A DNA stretch of 57,146 nt. Origin: an uncultured Lachnoclostridium sp. (GTDB lineage: Bacteria; Bacillota; Clostridia; Lachnospirales; Lachnospiraceae). A model generated the notes under the pieces. The model searched no databases. It was not told the DNA's origin and worked only from the letters and a program-made list of their open reading frames with translations. The DNA lies in contig CAKNJS010000011.1 of the NCBI GenBank assembly GCA_930986645.1, positions 1 to 57,146 on the forward strand, given 5' to 3'. The translations under genes were made by a program, and so were the position numbers. Position 1 is the stretch's first letter; each line of letters starts with the position of its first letter. Below are positions 15,740 to 24,004 of this stretch, in pieces.

Positions 15740-16798
15740 ATGACGATCAAGGAGATCGCGCAGCTGGCCGGAGTATCGAGCGCCGCCGTTTCGAGATATT
15801 TAAATGGGGGCTATGTCAGCGATGAGAAGAAAGAACAGATCCGGAAAGTCATCGAGGAGACCGGATACCAGCCGTCGGCACAGGCGAGGATTCTGCGCAC
15901 GAAAAAAGCCTGTCTCGCAGGTGTCGTAGTGCCGAAGATTAATTCGGAGTCTGTCAGCCGGATTACGGCCGGGATTGAGCAGGTGCTTTCAAGACGGGGA
16001 TACCAGATGCTCCTTGCCAGCACGGATAATGATCCGGATAAGGAAATCACGTATCTGAAGCTGTTTGAGAATTATCCTGTAGACGGCATCATCCTGATCG
16101 GAACTGTGATCAGTGCGGAACACAGAAAGTTTCTGAAGAATTCTAAAGTTCCTGTAGTAGTTGTAGGACAGTACACAAAGTATGCCAATTGCATTTACCA
16201 CGATGACTACGGCGCAGGTAAAGCCATGGGCAGACTTGCGGCGGCTGAACTGAAAAAAGCATGGACAGAAATCGGTGAATCCTGTGGAAAAATTGCTTAT
16301 ATCGGAGTGACAAAGGAAGATAAGGCGGTCGGTGTATCGAGAGAGGACGGATTCCGTTCGGGACTGAAGTCCGAGGGAATCCTGTTAGAGCCGGATTATG
16401 TAAAGACCGCGGAATTTACCATGGATTCGGGTTATCATGCAGCACTCGAACTGCTGGAACAGAAACAGGATATCCGTATCATATCGTGCGCCACCGATAC
16501 CATCGCAGCCGGCGCCATCGAAGCAATCCTTGTATACAGCAGACAGAATGTACCTCGCTCTGCAGCTGATTCGGGTACAAGAATGCAGTATGTTCTGAAT
16601 AATTCAGGAATCCGGGTAACCGGGTTTGGTGATAACCAGTTCTTAAAAGCTGTTACGGGGGGAATCCCTACCGTGCATTTCGGATATAAAACAAGCGGGA
16701 TCCGGGGAGCGGAGCTGCTTCTTGACGTGGTCGAGCGGGGGGAGAAGATTCCAGTCGAGATTAAACTGGGATTCAGGCTGGCTGACCGGGAAAATTGA
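15740..16798 (+). CDS. scrR: LacI-family sucrose operon repressor
   Basis: A 352-residue LacI/GalR repressor. The N-terminal HTH, MTIKEIAQLAGVSSAAVSRY, is followed by the hinge region (PSAQARILRTKK). The periplasmic-binding-protein-like effector domain carries GVVVPKINSESV, DGIILIG and GFGDNQFLKAVTGGIPTVHF. The genes downstream are a sucrose-type PTS permease and a GH32 hydrolase, so the effector is probably sucrose-6-phosphate or fructose. Two operator-like sites with a shared half-site lie between this gene and the permease. The scrR name rests on context. Confidence 0.85.
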   Translation: MTIKEIAQLAGVSSAAVSRYLNGGYVSDEKKEQIRKVIEETGYQPSAQARILRTKKACLAGVVVPKINSESVSRITAGIEQVLSRRGYQMLLASTDNDPDKEITYLKLFENYPVDGIILIGTVISAEHRKFLKNSKVPVVVVGQYTKYANCIYHDDYGAGKAMGRLAAAELKKAWTEIGESCGKIAYIGVTKEDKAVGVSREDGFRSGLKSEGILLEPDYVKTAEFTMDSGYHAALELLEQKQDIRIISCATDTIAAGAIEAILVYSRQNVPRSAADSGTRMQYVLNNSGIRVTGFGDNQFLKAVTGGIPTVHFGYKTSGIRGAELLLDVVERGEKIPVEIKLGFRLADREN

Positions 16799-16847
16799 GG
16801 AAGAAATATCCGGTATTTCATCCGAAGTCATTAATGTCAGATATAAA

Positions 16848-16867
16848 ATGAGATATCGATTTCACAT
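16848..16867. promoter_or_regulatory. Operator-like site O1 (LacI type)
   Basis: GAGATATCGATTTCACAT, whose right half (ATCGATTTCACAT) is the reverse complement of the ATGTGAAATCGAT half of site O2. A CG-centred palindromic site is typical of LacI-family binding. It is about 120 bp upstream of O2, close enough for looping. Confidence 0.55.
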
Positions 16868-16914
16868 TATAACTATGTAAAAGTAAAAAGTGCACAAAAA
16901 TATAATCTAAATAT

Positions 16915-16952
16915 CGGTAAAAATTCCATCTTTACAAATGGGATTTTTACCG
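16915..16952. repeat. 15-bp inverted repeat overlapping the scrA promoter
   Basis: CGGTAAAAATTCCAT (16915-16929) and ATGGGATTTTTACCG (16938-16952) pair with one G-T mismatch around an 8-nt loop that contains the -35 hexamer. It could be a second regulator site or the terminator stem of scrR. Confidence 0.5.
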
Positions 16953-16959
16953 GTATTAT
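16931..16959 (+). promoter_or_regulatory. scrA promoter
   Basis: TTTACA (16931-16936), 17-nt spacer, TATTAT (16954-16959). Operator O2 begins about 11 nt after the -10 element, so bound repressor would block initiation or early elongation. Confidence 0.6.
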
Positions 16960-16970
16960 TTATATGAAGG

Positions 16971-16990
16971 ATGTGAAATCGATTACACAT
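16971..16990. promoter_or_regulatory. Operator-like site O2 (LacI type)
   Basis: ATGTGAAATCGATTACACAT, a near-perfect 20-bp palindrome with one mismatched pair, directly followed by the scrA RBS (AAGGAAGGAG). It is the most convincing repressor site in the window. Confidence 0.75.
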
Positions 16991-17007
16991 AAGGAAGGAG
17001 AGTTACC

Positions 17008-18957
17008 ATGGATTACAGAAAGACCGCACAGGAAATCCTTGATAAAGTAGGCGGCAGTAAAAATATCGTGTCTGCCGCACACTGTGCAACAAGGCTCCGT
17101 CTTGTAATTGCTGACAACAGCAAGGCAGACAAGGCAGCCATAGAAAATGTTGAGGGAGTAAAGGGAGTATTCGAGGCGTCCGGACAGCTCCAGATCATCC
17201 TCGGCACAGGAACAGTTAATAAAGTATTTGACGAATTCATCTCCATTGCAGGCATAACTGCCAGCACGAAGGCGGAGGCGAAAGAGGCGGCAGCCAAGCA
17301 GCAGAATATATTTCTGAGGGCGATCAAGCTTCTGGGAGATATTTTTGTGCCGATCATCCCGGCTATCGTGGCGAGCGGTTTTCTCATGGGTATCATGAAT
17401 TCACTGGACTTCATGATCAAAAACGGATTTATCAACATGGATACGAGCAGTTCCATCTATGTATTTGCAAATCTGTTCAGTAACACGGCATATACATTCC
17501 TGCAGATCCTGATCGCATTCTCGGCGGCAAAAGCTTTTGGAGCCAACCAGTATCTGGGTGCGGTCATCGGTATGATCATGATCAATCCGGCACTTCAGAA
17601 TGCATATACTGTTGCTACGGACGGTGTACAGCAGACACAGTCGGTATTCTTCGGACTGTACGACATCGATATGGTAGGTTATCAGGGCCATGTGATTCCG
17701 GTCGTTATCGCGGTATGGCTCCTCTCCGTTATCGAGAAGAAGCTGCACAAGATCGTTCCGGAAGTTCTGGATCTCTTTGTTACACCGCTTGTCAGCGTAT
17801 TCGTGACAGGATATCTGACGCTGGCAATCATCGGACCTGTCTTTGTATGGGCTGAAAATGCGATCCTCGGCGCGATCCAGTGGATGCTCACTCTGCCGTT
17901 TGGCATCGGAAGTCTTATCATGGGTGCTCTGTATGCGCCGACGGTCGTAACAGGTATCCATCAGATGTATACTGCGATTGATATCGGACAGATCGCGCAG
18001 TACGGCGTTACATACTGGCTGCCTCTCGCAAGTGCGGCAAATGTGGCACAGGGAGCTGCGGCTCTTGCGGTTGCACTGAAATCAAAAGACAAGAAAGTAA
18101 AATCACTGGCGCTTCCGTCTTCTTTAAGTGCATTTATGGGAATCACGGAGCCGGCGATCTTCGGTGTAAACTTAAGATTCTTCAAGCCGTTTATCGCAGG
18201 ATGTATCGGCGGCGGATGCGGAGCTCTGTATGCGTCTATCGTTCATCTTGGAGCAAAAGGAACAGGCGTGACAGGTATTTTCGGTATCCTGCTCTGTCTT
18301 GATGAGCCGGTACAGTACTTAATAGAAATGGTGATCGCAGTAGGCGTTGCGTTTGCTGTCTCATTCATTATCTATCGTGACGCGAAGCCGGCGGCAGCTG
18401 CAGGCGGAGCGGCTACAGGAACGGCAGGAAATGCAGATGCTGAGCCGTCAGAGGCAGCGCTTTCAGATTCGCAGGCAGATGAAGGAGCAAAAGCTGAGGT
18501 TGCAGAGGAAGAACTCAGAAGCCCTGTAAACGGAAAAGTAATTCCGCTTACGGAAGTGACAGATGAGACATTTGCATCTGAGATGCTCGGTGCAACTGTC
18601 GCAGTGGAACCGGAAGACGGCAGGATCGTGGCTCCGTGTGATGGTGAGGTGCTCAATGTATTTGACACAGGACATGCGGTGTGTCTGACAACACAGTCCG
18701 GCGGTGAACTTCTGATCCATGTGGGAGTAGATACGGTTAAGCTGGAAGGCAAAGGATTTACGAAGAAGGTTTCCGATGGAGCAAAGGTACACGCCGGAGA
18801 TGTACTGATAGAGGCAGATCTGGATACAATACGAAATGCAGGATATCCAGCGACAACCATGGTCATCCTGACGAATGCGGATGAGTATTCAGAAGTTAAA
18901 AAAGCTGAGCCGGGTGAGACAGGGACAGACAAGATCATCATGAACCTTAAAAAATAA
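17008..18957 (+). CDS. scrA: Sucrose-type PTS permease, EIIBCA
   Basis: A 649-residue glucose/sucrose-family PTS transporter that imports and phosphorylates its sugar. Domains in order: EIIB (about 1-85) with the phosphocysteine in AAHCATRLRL; EIIC (about 100-460), multi-spanning, with FGITEPAIFGVNL-like MGITEPAIFGVNL; an Ala/Glu-rich linker (about 462-500); and EIIA (about 505-649) with LLIHVGVDTVKLEG carrying the phosphohistidine. The domain order and the neighbouring scrR and GH32 genes point to sucrose (or another fructoside) as substrate. Operator O2 sits directly upstream. Confidence 0.92.
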   Translation: MDYRKTAQEILDKVGGSKNIVSAAHCATRLRLVIADNSKADKAAIENVEGVKGVFEASGQLQIILGTGTVNKVFDEFISIAGITASTKAEAKEAAAKQQNIFLRAIKLLGDIFVPIIPAIVASGFLMGIMNSLDFMIKNGFINMDTSSSIYVFANLFSNTAYTFLQILIAFSAAKAFGANQYLGAVIGMIMINPALQNAYTVATDGVQQTQSVFFGLYDIDMVGYQGHVIPVVIAVWLLSVIEKKLHKIVPEVLDLFVTPLVSVFVTGYLTLAIIGPVFVWAENAILGAIQWMLTLPFGIGSLIMGALYAPTVVTGIHQMYTAIDIGQIAQYGVTYWLPLASAANVAQGAAALAVALKSKDKKVKSLALPSSLSAFMGITEPAIFGVNLRFFKPFIAGCIGGGCGALYASIVHLGAKGTGVTGIFGILLCLDEPVQYLIEMVIAVGVAFAVSFIIYRDAKPAAAAGGAATGTAGNADAEPSEAALSDSQADEGAKAEVAEEELRSPVNGKVIPLTEVTDETFASEMLGATVAVEPEDGRIVAPCDGEVLNVFDTGHAVCLTTQSGGELLIHVGVDTVKLEGKGFTKKVSDGAKVHAGDVLIEADLDTIRNAGYPATTMVILTNADEYSEVKKAEPGETGTDKIIMNLKK

Positions 18958-18987
18958 AATCTGAGAACAAGAAAAGTATCAGACACT

Positions 18988-19026
18988 ATCAGCGCCGGCA
19001 CCATGTGGAAAAGGTCCGGCGCTGAT
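18988..19026 (+). other. Intercistronic hairpin between scrA and scrB
   Basis: ATCAGCGCCGG (18988-18998) pairs perfectly with CCGGCGCTGAT (19016-19026). There is no U-run, so it is more likely an mRNA-stability or processing element than a terminator. Confidence 0.6.
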
Positions 19027-19047
19027 TTGAAACAGGGAGAAGATTAT

Positions 19048-20463
19048 ATGACTGCATTGACAAATGATTTGATAAAACTGACGGCTGAAGCGGAAAAGAA
19101 TGGGAAAAACGGTGGAAAATTCCGGCAGAAACTGCATCTTATGCCGCCTGTCGGATGGCTCAATGACCCCAATGGTCTCTGCCAGTTTAAGGGTGTTTAT
19201 CATGCTTTTTTTCAGTACTCGCCGTTTAATGCAGAGGGCGGAGTCAAGATGTGGGGACACTATACGAGCCGGAACATGATCGACTGGGAATATCAGGGTG
19301 TGATGCTTTATCCGGATCAGCCGTTTGACTGCAGCGGCGTATATTCGGGATGTGCCTTGATCGAGGACGGAGAGATGTATCTGTATTACACAGGCAACGT
19401 GAAGCTTGAGGACAGCGGCAGCTACGATTATATTAATACCGGCCGTCAGTCAAACACAGTGCTGGTGACAAGCAAGGACGGCATCCATTTCGGAAAAAAA
19501 CAGCTGCTTATGAGAAACAGTGATTATCCGGATGGCCTTACCCTCCATGTGCGCGACCCGAAAGTATGGAAAGAACATGGAACATACTATATGCTTCAGG
19601 GAGCACGTACAAAAGAAGATGTGGGACAGGCCGTGATCTTCCAGTCAGACGATAAAATAAACTGGACATTTCACAGCCGCGCAGAGACGGAAGAAAAATT
19701 CGGCTATATGTGGGAGTGTCCGGACTACTTTGAAGTGGACGGGACAAAGATCTTATCCGCATCTGTGCAGGGGCTGACAGGAGAAGAGTGGAAAGACCGC
19801 AATGTTTACCAGTCTGGATACTTCACTGTGGAGGGCGATATTCTCGGACGATACAGCCTGTCTGACTACCGCCTCTGGGATTACGGTTTCGATTACTATG
19901 CACCGCAGAGCTTTGAGACAGAAGACGGCAGAAGGATCCAGATCGGCTGGATGGGAATGCCGGACTGCGAGGAGTACACCAACCGGACGATCGAAGACGG
20001 CTGGCAGCACTGCTTTACCTTTCCGCGGGAAGTGTTCGTAAAGGATGGAATCATCAGACAGAGACCAGTGAGAGAACTCGAAGCAAGAAAAATATTATCT
20101 GAGGAAACAAAAAACAGACTGGAAACAAAAAAATATACAGTATATGAAGCTGTTATAAATAATATCTTGGATGATCAATTCCGTGCAGTACTTGCAGAAG
20201 AACTAATTGTGAAGTATGAAAATAATAGATTTGAAATTGAATTTATGAATAATAGAAATGATAAAGTTTCCTGTGGACGCAAATCCAGATCAGTGGAGAT
20301 AGATCATTTGACAGATGCCACAATACTGGCAGATGAATCCTCTGTGGAAATATTTGTAAATGAAGGGGCATATGTTTTCAGCACGAGGTATTATCCGGAA
20401 GAGCCGGGAGTCAGTATAGAAGCAGAAGGAGCGGAGATCAGCTTATATAAGATTCCGGGATAA
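19048..20463 (+). CDS. scrB: Sucrose-6-phosphate hydrolase (GH32)
   Basis: A 471-residue GH32 enzyme that cleaves sucrose-6-phosphate to glucose-6-phosphate and fructose. Motifs: GWLNDPNGLCQF (nucleophile Asp), FQYSPF, DCSGVYSG, VRDPKVW (RDP motif) and YMWECPDYF (acid/base Glu in the EC motif). A C-terminal beta-sandwich follows from about residue 330. The start is ATG 19048 with CAGGGAGA upstream; an earlier in-frame ATG (19003) falls inside the hairpin and lacks an RBS. The C-terminal 20080-20300 stretch is visibly more AT-rich than the rest. No fructokinase gene is nearby. Confidence 0.92.
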   Translation: MTALTNDLIKLTAEAEKNGKNGGKFRQKLHLMPPVGWLNDPNGLCQFKGVYHAFFQYSPFNAEGGVKMWGHYTSRNMIDWEYQGVMLYPDQPFDCSGVYSGCALIEDGEMYLYYTGNVKLEDSGSYDYINTGRQSNTVLVTSKDGIHFGKKQLLMRNSDYPDGLTLHVRDPKVWKEHGTYYMLQGARTKEDVGQAVIFQSDDKINWTFHSRAETEEKFGYMWECPDYFEVDGTKILSASVQGLTGEEWKDRNVYQSGYFTVEGDILGRYSLSDYRLWDYGFDYYAPQSFETEDGRRIQIGWMGMPDCEEYTNRTIEDGWQHCFTFPREVFVKDGIIRQRPVRELEARKILSEETKNRLETKKYTVYEAVINNILDDQFRAVLAEELIVKYENNRFEIEFMNNRNDKVSCGRKSRSVEIDHLTDATILADESSVEIFVNEGAYVFSTRYYPEEPGVSIEAEGAEISLYKIPG

Positions 20464-20497
20464 ATAGAGGACATACATTTTATAAAGACATATGATG

Positions 20498-20541
20498 ACG
20501 GGAAAATGGAGAGGATAATCAACCATTTTCCCGTTTGTTTT
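20498..20541 (+). terminator. Terminator of the sucrose operon
   Basis: ACGGGAAAATGG (20498-20509) pairs with CCATTTTCCCGT (20523-20534), followed by TTGTTTTCT. Confidence 0.85.
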
Positions 20542-20554
20542 CTCATCCGTAATC

Positions 20555-20583
20555 TTGTATGTATCGCATAAATTGACTATAAT
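20555..20583 (+). promoter_or_regulatory. Promoter of the D-Ala-D-Ala carboxypeptidase gene
   Basis: TTGTAT (20555-20560), 17-nt spacer, TATAAT (20578-20583), 36 nt before the start codon. Confidence 0.65.
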
Positions 20584-20618
20584 TGAGAAAGAGTTTATGT
20601 ATACATCGGAGGAATGAG

Positions 20619-22052
20619 ATGGGAAAATTTGTCAAGCGTTCAATTGCGGCGGTCCTTGCACTTACAATGACAGTGCTGCTGCCTGCAGTGTCTGTGAACG
20701 CAGAACCGCAGCCGGAAGCAGCAGATACAGCGTCGCAGCAGACAGAGCTTTCGGACTTCGAGAAGCAGAAGCAGGCTTCTTATAACACTGTTCCGGAGAC
20801 GAACAATATCGACGGCTGGCCGGAGGGACCGAAAGTGTATGGCGATTCTGCTATTGTGATGGATATGGACAGCGGCGCCATCCTGTATGGCAAGAAGATT
20901 GACGAACGGCACTATCCTGCAAGTATTACCAAGCTGCTCACGGTTCTTATAGCACTGGAAAATTCAAGCATGGATGATGAAGTAGTGATGTCTCAGGAGA
21001 GCATAGATATCCTGCGTTCTGATTATGCAAGTATCGGAATGCGTCCGGGTGAAATCATCAGTATGAAAGACGCGCTATATGCCACATTATTTGCATCTGC
21101 CAATGAGGCAGCATATGCAGTCGGAGAGAACGTGGGAAAGATGATGGGCGGGGATTACAGTACATTTATTCAGGAGATGAATGACCGGAGTGCAGAGCTT
21201 GGATGTACAGGTTCTCACTGGACGAACGCCAATGGAATCCACGATGAAGCACATTATACAACAGCGCATGATATGGCACTGATCACATCAGAGCTGTACA
21301 AGCATGAGGAATTCCGCGAAATTGAGCAGTCGCTGAGTTATACGATCGGGCCGACTAATATGGTGAATGAACAGCGGGTGTTTCAGCAGCACCACAAGAT
21401 GCTCTGGCCTGAGAATCAGAATTATTACGAATACTGTACCGGAGGGAAAACCGGATACACGGATGCGGCCAGAACAACTTTGGTGACAACAGCAGATAAT
21501 GGGACGCTCCGCCTTGCCGCGGTCGTGCTTCAGGACGACGGAGATGTATATGGCGATACAAGAGCAATGTTTGACTATGCATTCGGAAATTTCAGTAAAG
21601 TTATGCTTAATGGGGAAGAAAAGCCGGATGGAATCAGATCATATGTCAAAAATGATGCATATGTTCTTCTGCCGGAAGGGGCAGATTTTGGCTCTCTGGA
21701 GGAGAAGATTACGGTTCAGGATGAAAGAGAAGCATCCGGAAGAGTTACATTTTATTATCAGGGACAGAATGTGGGATCAGCGGATGTTACGCTTACACCT
21801 GAATACATAGAAGCGGCTACCGGATACAGCACAAGGCTCAGGCCGGCCGGCGGGGAAGAAGGAACCGGCGGAGCGGCAGCAGAGGAAAAGACTGTGGACG
21901 TGTCAGTACCAGTTCCTCTGGCTGCTGCGGCAGGCATCCTCATTCTTGTGGCATTAGGAATTACTATTTACGGGATTGCAGGACATTTTGCAGCCGTGAA
22001 CAGAAAGCACGGAAGGATAAAAAAACGAAGAAAATCCAAACGTAAAAAATAA
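20619..22052 (+). CDS. D-alanyl-D-alanine carboxypeptidase (DacF/PBP5-like)
   Basis: A 477-residue peptidase S11 protein that trims the terminal D-Ala from peptidoglycan stem peptides. It has a signal peptide (AAVLALTMTVLLPAVSVNA). The active-site motifs are SITK (SxxK, near 97), SAN (SxN, near 155) and KTG in TGGKTGYTDAA (near 270). A PBP5-like C-terminal beta domain follows. A C-terminal membrane helix (about 430-455, PLAAAAGILILVALGITIYG) and a very basic tail (KKRRKSKRKK) anchor it. ATG 20619 has CGGAGG 6 nt upstream; an upstream in-frame start is not supported. Confidence 0.92.
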   Translation: MGKFVKRSIAAVLALTMTVLLPAVSVNAEPQPEAADTASQQTELSDFEKQKQASYNTVPETNNIDGWPEGPKVYGDSAIVMDMDSGAILYGKKIDERHYPASITKLLTVLIALENSSMDDEVVMSQESIDILRSDYASIGMRPGEIISMKDALYATLFASANEAAYAVGENVGKMMGGDYSTFIQEMNDRSAELGCTGSHWTNANGIHDEAHYTTAHDMALITSELYKHEEFREIEQSLSYTIGPTNMVNEQRVFQQHHKMLWPENQNYYEYCTGGKTGYTDAARTTLVTTADNGTLRLAAVVLQDDGDVYGDTRAMFDYAFGNFSKVMLNGEEKPDGIRSYVKNDAYVLLPEGADFGSLEEKITVQDEREASGRVTFYYQGQNVGSADVTLTPEYIEAATGYSTRLRPAGGEEGTGGAAAEEKTVDVSVPVPLAAAAGILILVALGITIYGIAGHFAAVNRKHGRIKKRRKSKRKK

Positions 22053-22058
22053 AGTGAA

Positions 22059-23060
22059 TTATATATACTGTCTGCGGTAATCCGTGGGCAGTATTTTCAT
22101 AATATCCTTAAATGCTGCCGAGAACTTGCTCTGGCTCTCGTATCCTACTGCACGGGCGACGGAGGCGATGCTCTCGTCACTGTTTCGAAGTAATCCTGCG
22201 GCTTTCATGATACGGTAATGCTTCATATATGAGGCAACCGGCATGCCGTAGACAGATTTAAAAACGCTTTTCAGCGCTGCAGTATTGATGAGATATTCCT
22301 TTGCCAGCTCATCGATCGTATATCTCTTTTCCGGATGCTCTGTCATCCGGTCATGAATCCGGCGGATGACGCTGACCTGCTCCGAGTAATGAGGATCCAG
22401 TATATTTTCACCGGCGGGTTCCGACATATTGAGAAACATGAGAAGTTCCTGACATTTCAATTTCAGATAGGGAAGCTTCATCTGCTCCGGAAGGTCATAT
22501 ACTTCGGAAAAGATGTGTTCGATCCGGCTGCTGGCGGGAAGTGCTGCAGTTTCCCGTTCCCCGCAGAATTTCAGGCAGAGCTCTCTGGCGTTCACGCCTG
22601 CATCGCTGAGAAGCTCCGGCAGGTTCTCCTGAAGTACCGGCAGGTCGAGGGCAACGGAAAGTCCTTCGTAGTAACCGAGGGGAAGTGTGATTTCGGACTC
22701 GGAACATTTATCTGTGTAGTGGAAAGAAAGGCCGCCGTTCCCGAAATAAAGGCTTAAGCCTCCTTTCATTTCCCAGCCGATCCTTCCGGCACGGCAGTGG
22801 TCGATTGACAGGACAGAGATGCCGTGGCAGTGGCGGATGTGGAAATGGTCTGCAAGACAGCAGTGAAAAGACAGCTCGATGCCGGGATACAGCTTGAAAG
22901 TTTCCGACTTCAGTCTGGCGCCGGCAGGTACGCCCTCGGAAGATGCGGTTTTTACAATATCAGATGTACCGAGAGGGTGGACGATGTTCAAACGGGTTCC
23001 TGCCGTCACGTCTTTCAGTTTTCCGGTAATTGTGCACAGTTCTTTTTCCATATTACGCAT
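22059..23060 (-). CDS. AraC-family transcriptional regulator
   Basis: A 333-residue regulator with a C-terminal AraC HTH pair: TIDELAKEYLINTAALKSVF and then GMPVASYMKHYRIMKAAGLL, followed by IASVARAVGYESQSKFSAAF. The N-terminal half is an unrecognised effector or dimerisation domain containing several His and Cys residues (SFHCCLADHFHIRHCHG), which could bind metal. The start at 23060 overlaps the stop of the upstream ArsR gene by 8 nt, so both are made from one transcript. Its target is probably the divergent metal-export genes; this is inferred. Confidence 0.85.
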   Translation of the reverse strand: MRNMEKELCTITGKLKDVTAGTRLNIVHPLGTSDIVKTASSEGVPAGARLKSETFKLYPGIELSFHCCLADHFHIRHCHGISVLSIDHCRAGRIGWEMKGGLSLYFGNGGLSFHYTDKCSESEITLPLGYYEGLSVALDLPVLQENLPELLSDAGVNARELCLKFCGERETAALPASSRIEHIFSEVYDLPEQMKLPYLKLKCQELLMFLNMSEPAGENILDPHYSEQVSVIRRIHDRMTEHPEKRYTIDELAKEYLINTAALKSVFKSVYGMPVASYMKHYRIMKAAGLLRNSDESIASVARAVGYESQSKFSAAFKDIMKILPTDYRRQYI

Positions 23061-23424
23061 CTTCTTCCGGGCAGGTGATACTGCCGAGTTTTTCAATCAT
23101 ATGATGGAGCATCTGAGCCAGCTCCGTATCTGCCGTCCGGTAATACATTTCTTTGCCGTCACGGCGGCTTACGATCATCCCGCTGCTCTTTAATAATCTC
23201 AGATGGTGGGATACAGCCGGACTGCTCATGTTGACAATAGCGGCGATATTGAGCACGCATTCTTCGCAGTGGCACAGCAGCCAGAAGATCCGAAGGCGGC
23301 TCGGGTCTCCGAGCTGTTTCATCGCTTCTGAAACTCCCGCTATTTCAGCTTCGCCGGGCAGATGCTTACGTATTTTTTCTTCATTATTATGCCCATGGTC
23401 GTGTGGAAGTTTTTTCTCATTCAT
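23053..23424 (-). CDS. ArsR/SmtB-family metal-sensing repressor
   Basis: A 123-residue winged-helix repressor. LGDPSRLRIFWLL is the family opening helix, HCEECVLNIAAIV corresponds to the alpha-3 metal site region (ELCVCDL in CadC/SmtB), NMSSPAVSHHLRLLKSSGMI is the DNA-recognition helix, and DTELAQMLHHMIEKL resembles the alpha-5 metal site. A His-rich N-terminus (HDHGHNNEE) is also present. I chose ATG 23424, 9 nt after GGAG, over an upstream TTG. It is divergent from the HMA and P-type ATPase genes, so zinc, cadmium or lead are likely inducers. Confidence 0.9.
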   Translation of the reverse strand: MNEKKLPHDHGHNNEEKIRKHLPGEAEIAGVSEAMKQLGDPSRLRIFWLLCHCEECVLNIAAIVNMSSPAVSHHLRLLKSSGMIVSRRDGKEMYYRTADTELAQMLHHMIEKLGSITCPEEDA

Positions 23425-23519
23425 ATCGTATTGCTCCAATCAGAAATAGTTTTCGCCCAAATGGAAATAATGCTCCTTTTGTTCTTGACTAATTATATAA
23501 TCTGAAGTACATTATAGTC

Positions 23520-23537
23520 AACAATTAAATAATTGTT
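23520..23537. promoter_or_regulatory. Candidate ArsR operator
   Basis: AACAATTA-AA-TAATTGTT, perfect 8-bp arms with a 2-nt centre, between the divergent arsR-type gene and the HMA gene. It overlaps the likely -35 (TTGACT on the minus strand, 23517-23522) of the regulator transcript, so it could autoregulate. Confidence 0.5.
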
Positions 23538-23624
23538 TAATCAAAACCGCTGAAGGAAGCTGTATCCGGCTTGATATCCGCGGAAACGGATTAAAACAGA
23601 ATGTATAATGAAGGAGATAACGTA

Positions 23625-23843
23625 ATGAAAAAAAGTTATAAGATCGATGTTGACTGTGCGAACTGTGCAAATAAGATGGAACAGGCTGCGAAAAATACAG
23701 CGGGAGTAAAGGATGCGGTCGTAAATTTTATGACTCTGAAAATGAGCGTGGAGTTTGAAGAAGGTCACAATGCAAAGGAAGTTATGCAGGAAGTGCTTAA
23801 AAACTGCAAAAGAGTGGAAGACGACTGCGAGATATTTCTGTAA
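23625..23843 (+). CDS. Small heavy-metal-associated (HMA) domain protein
   Basis: A 72-residue ferredoxin-like HMA domain with the metal-binding DCANCANKME motif (CxxC) near residue 10. It is followed by the usual beta-alpha-beta pattern (GVKDAVVNFMTLKMSVEF). RBS AAGGAG lies 8 nt before ATG 23625. The ATPase encoded 160 bp downstream has no N-terminal HMA domain of its own, so this protein is probably its detached metal chaperone or regulatory domain. Confidence 0.88.
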   Translation: MKKSYKIDVDCANCANKMEQAAKNTAGVKDAVVNFMTLKMSVEFEEGHNAKEVMQEVLKNCKRVEDDCEIFL

Positions 23844-23887
23844 TAGACTCCGGCATTTTACGTATGATTCAAATCATATAAGGACTT

Positions 23888-23913
23888 CCCCGGGAATCTG
23901 GATGATCCCGGGG
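23888..23913 (+). other. Intergenic hairpin between the HMA and P-ATPase genes
   Basis: CCCCGGGA and TCCCGGGG form a perfect 8-bp GC stem around a 10-nt loop, followed by TAAAAAAG, which is not a terminator tail on this strand. It may set the ratio of the two proteins. TTAATCA-type repeats follow at about 23920-23958. Confidence 0.55.
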
Positions 23914-24004
23914 TAAAAAAGCTTAATCAGATAAACGATTAATCATATGTTTAATCATAGGCTGGATAAATTTTTCACAATAAAAGAAAAAGGAAGGAAT
24001 ATTT

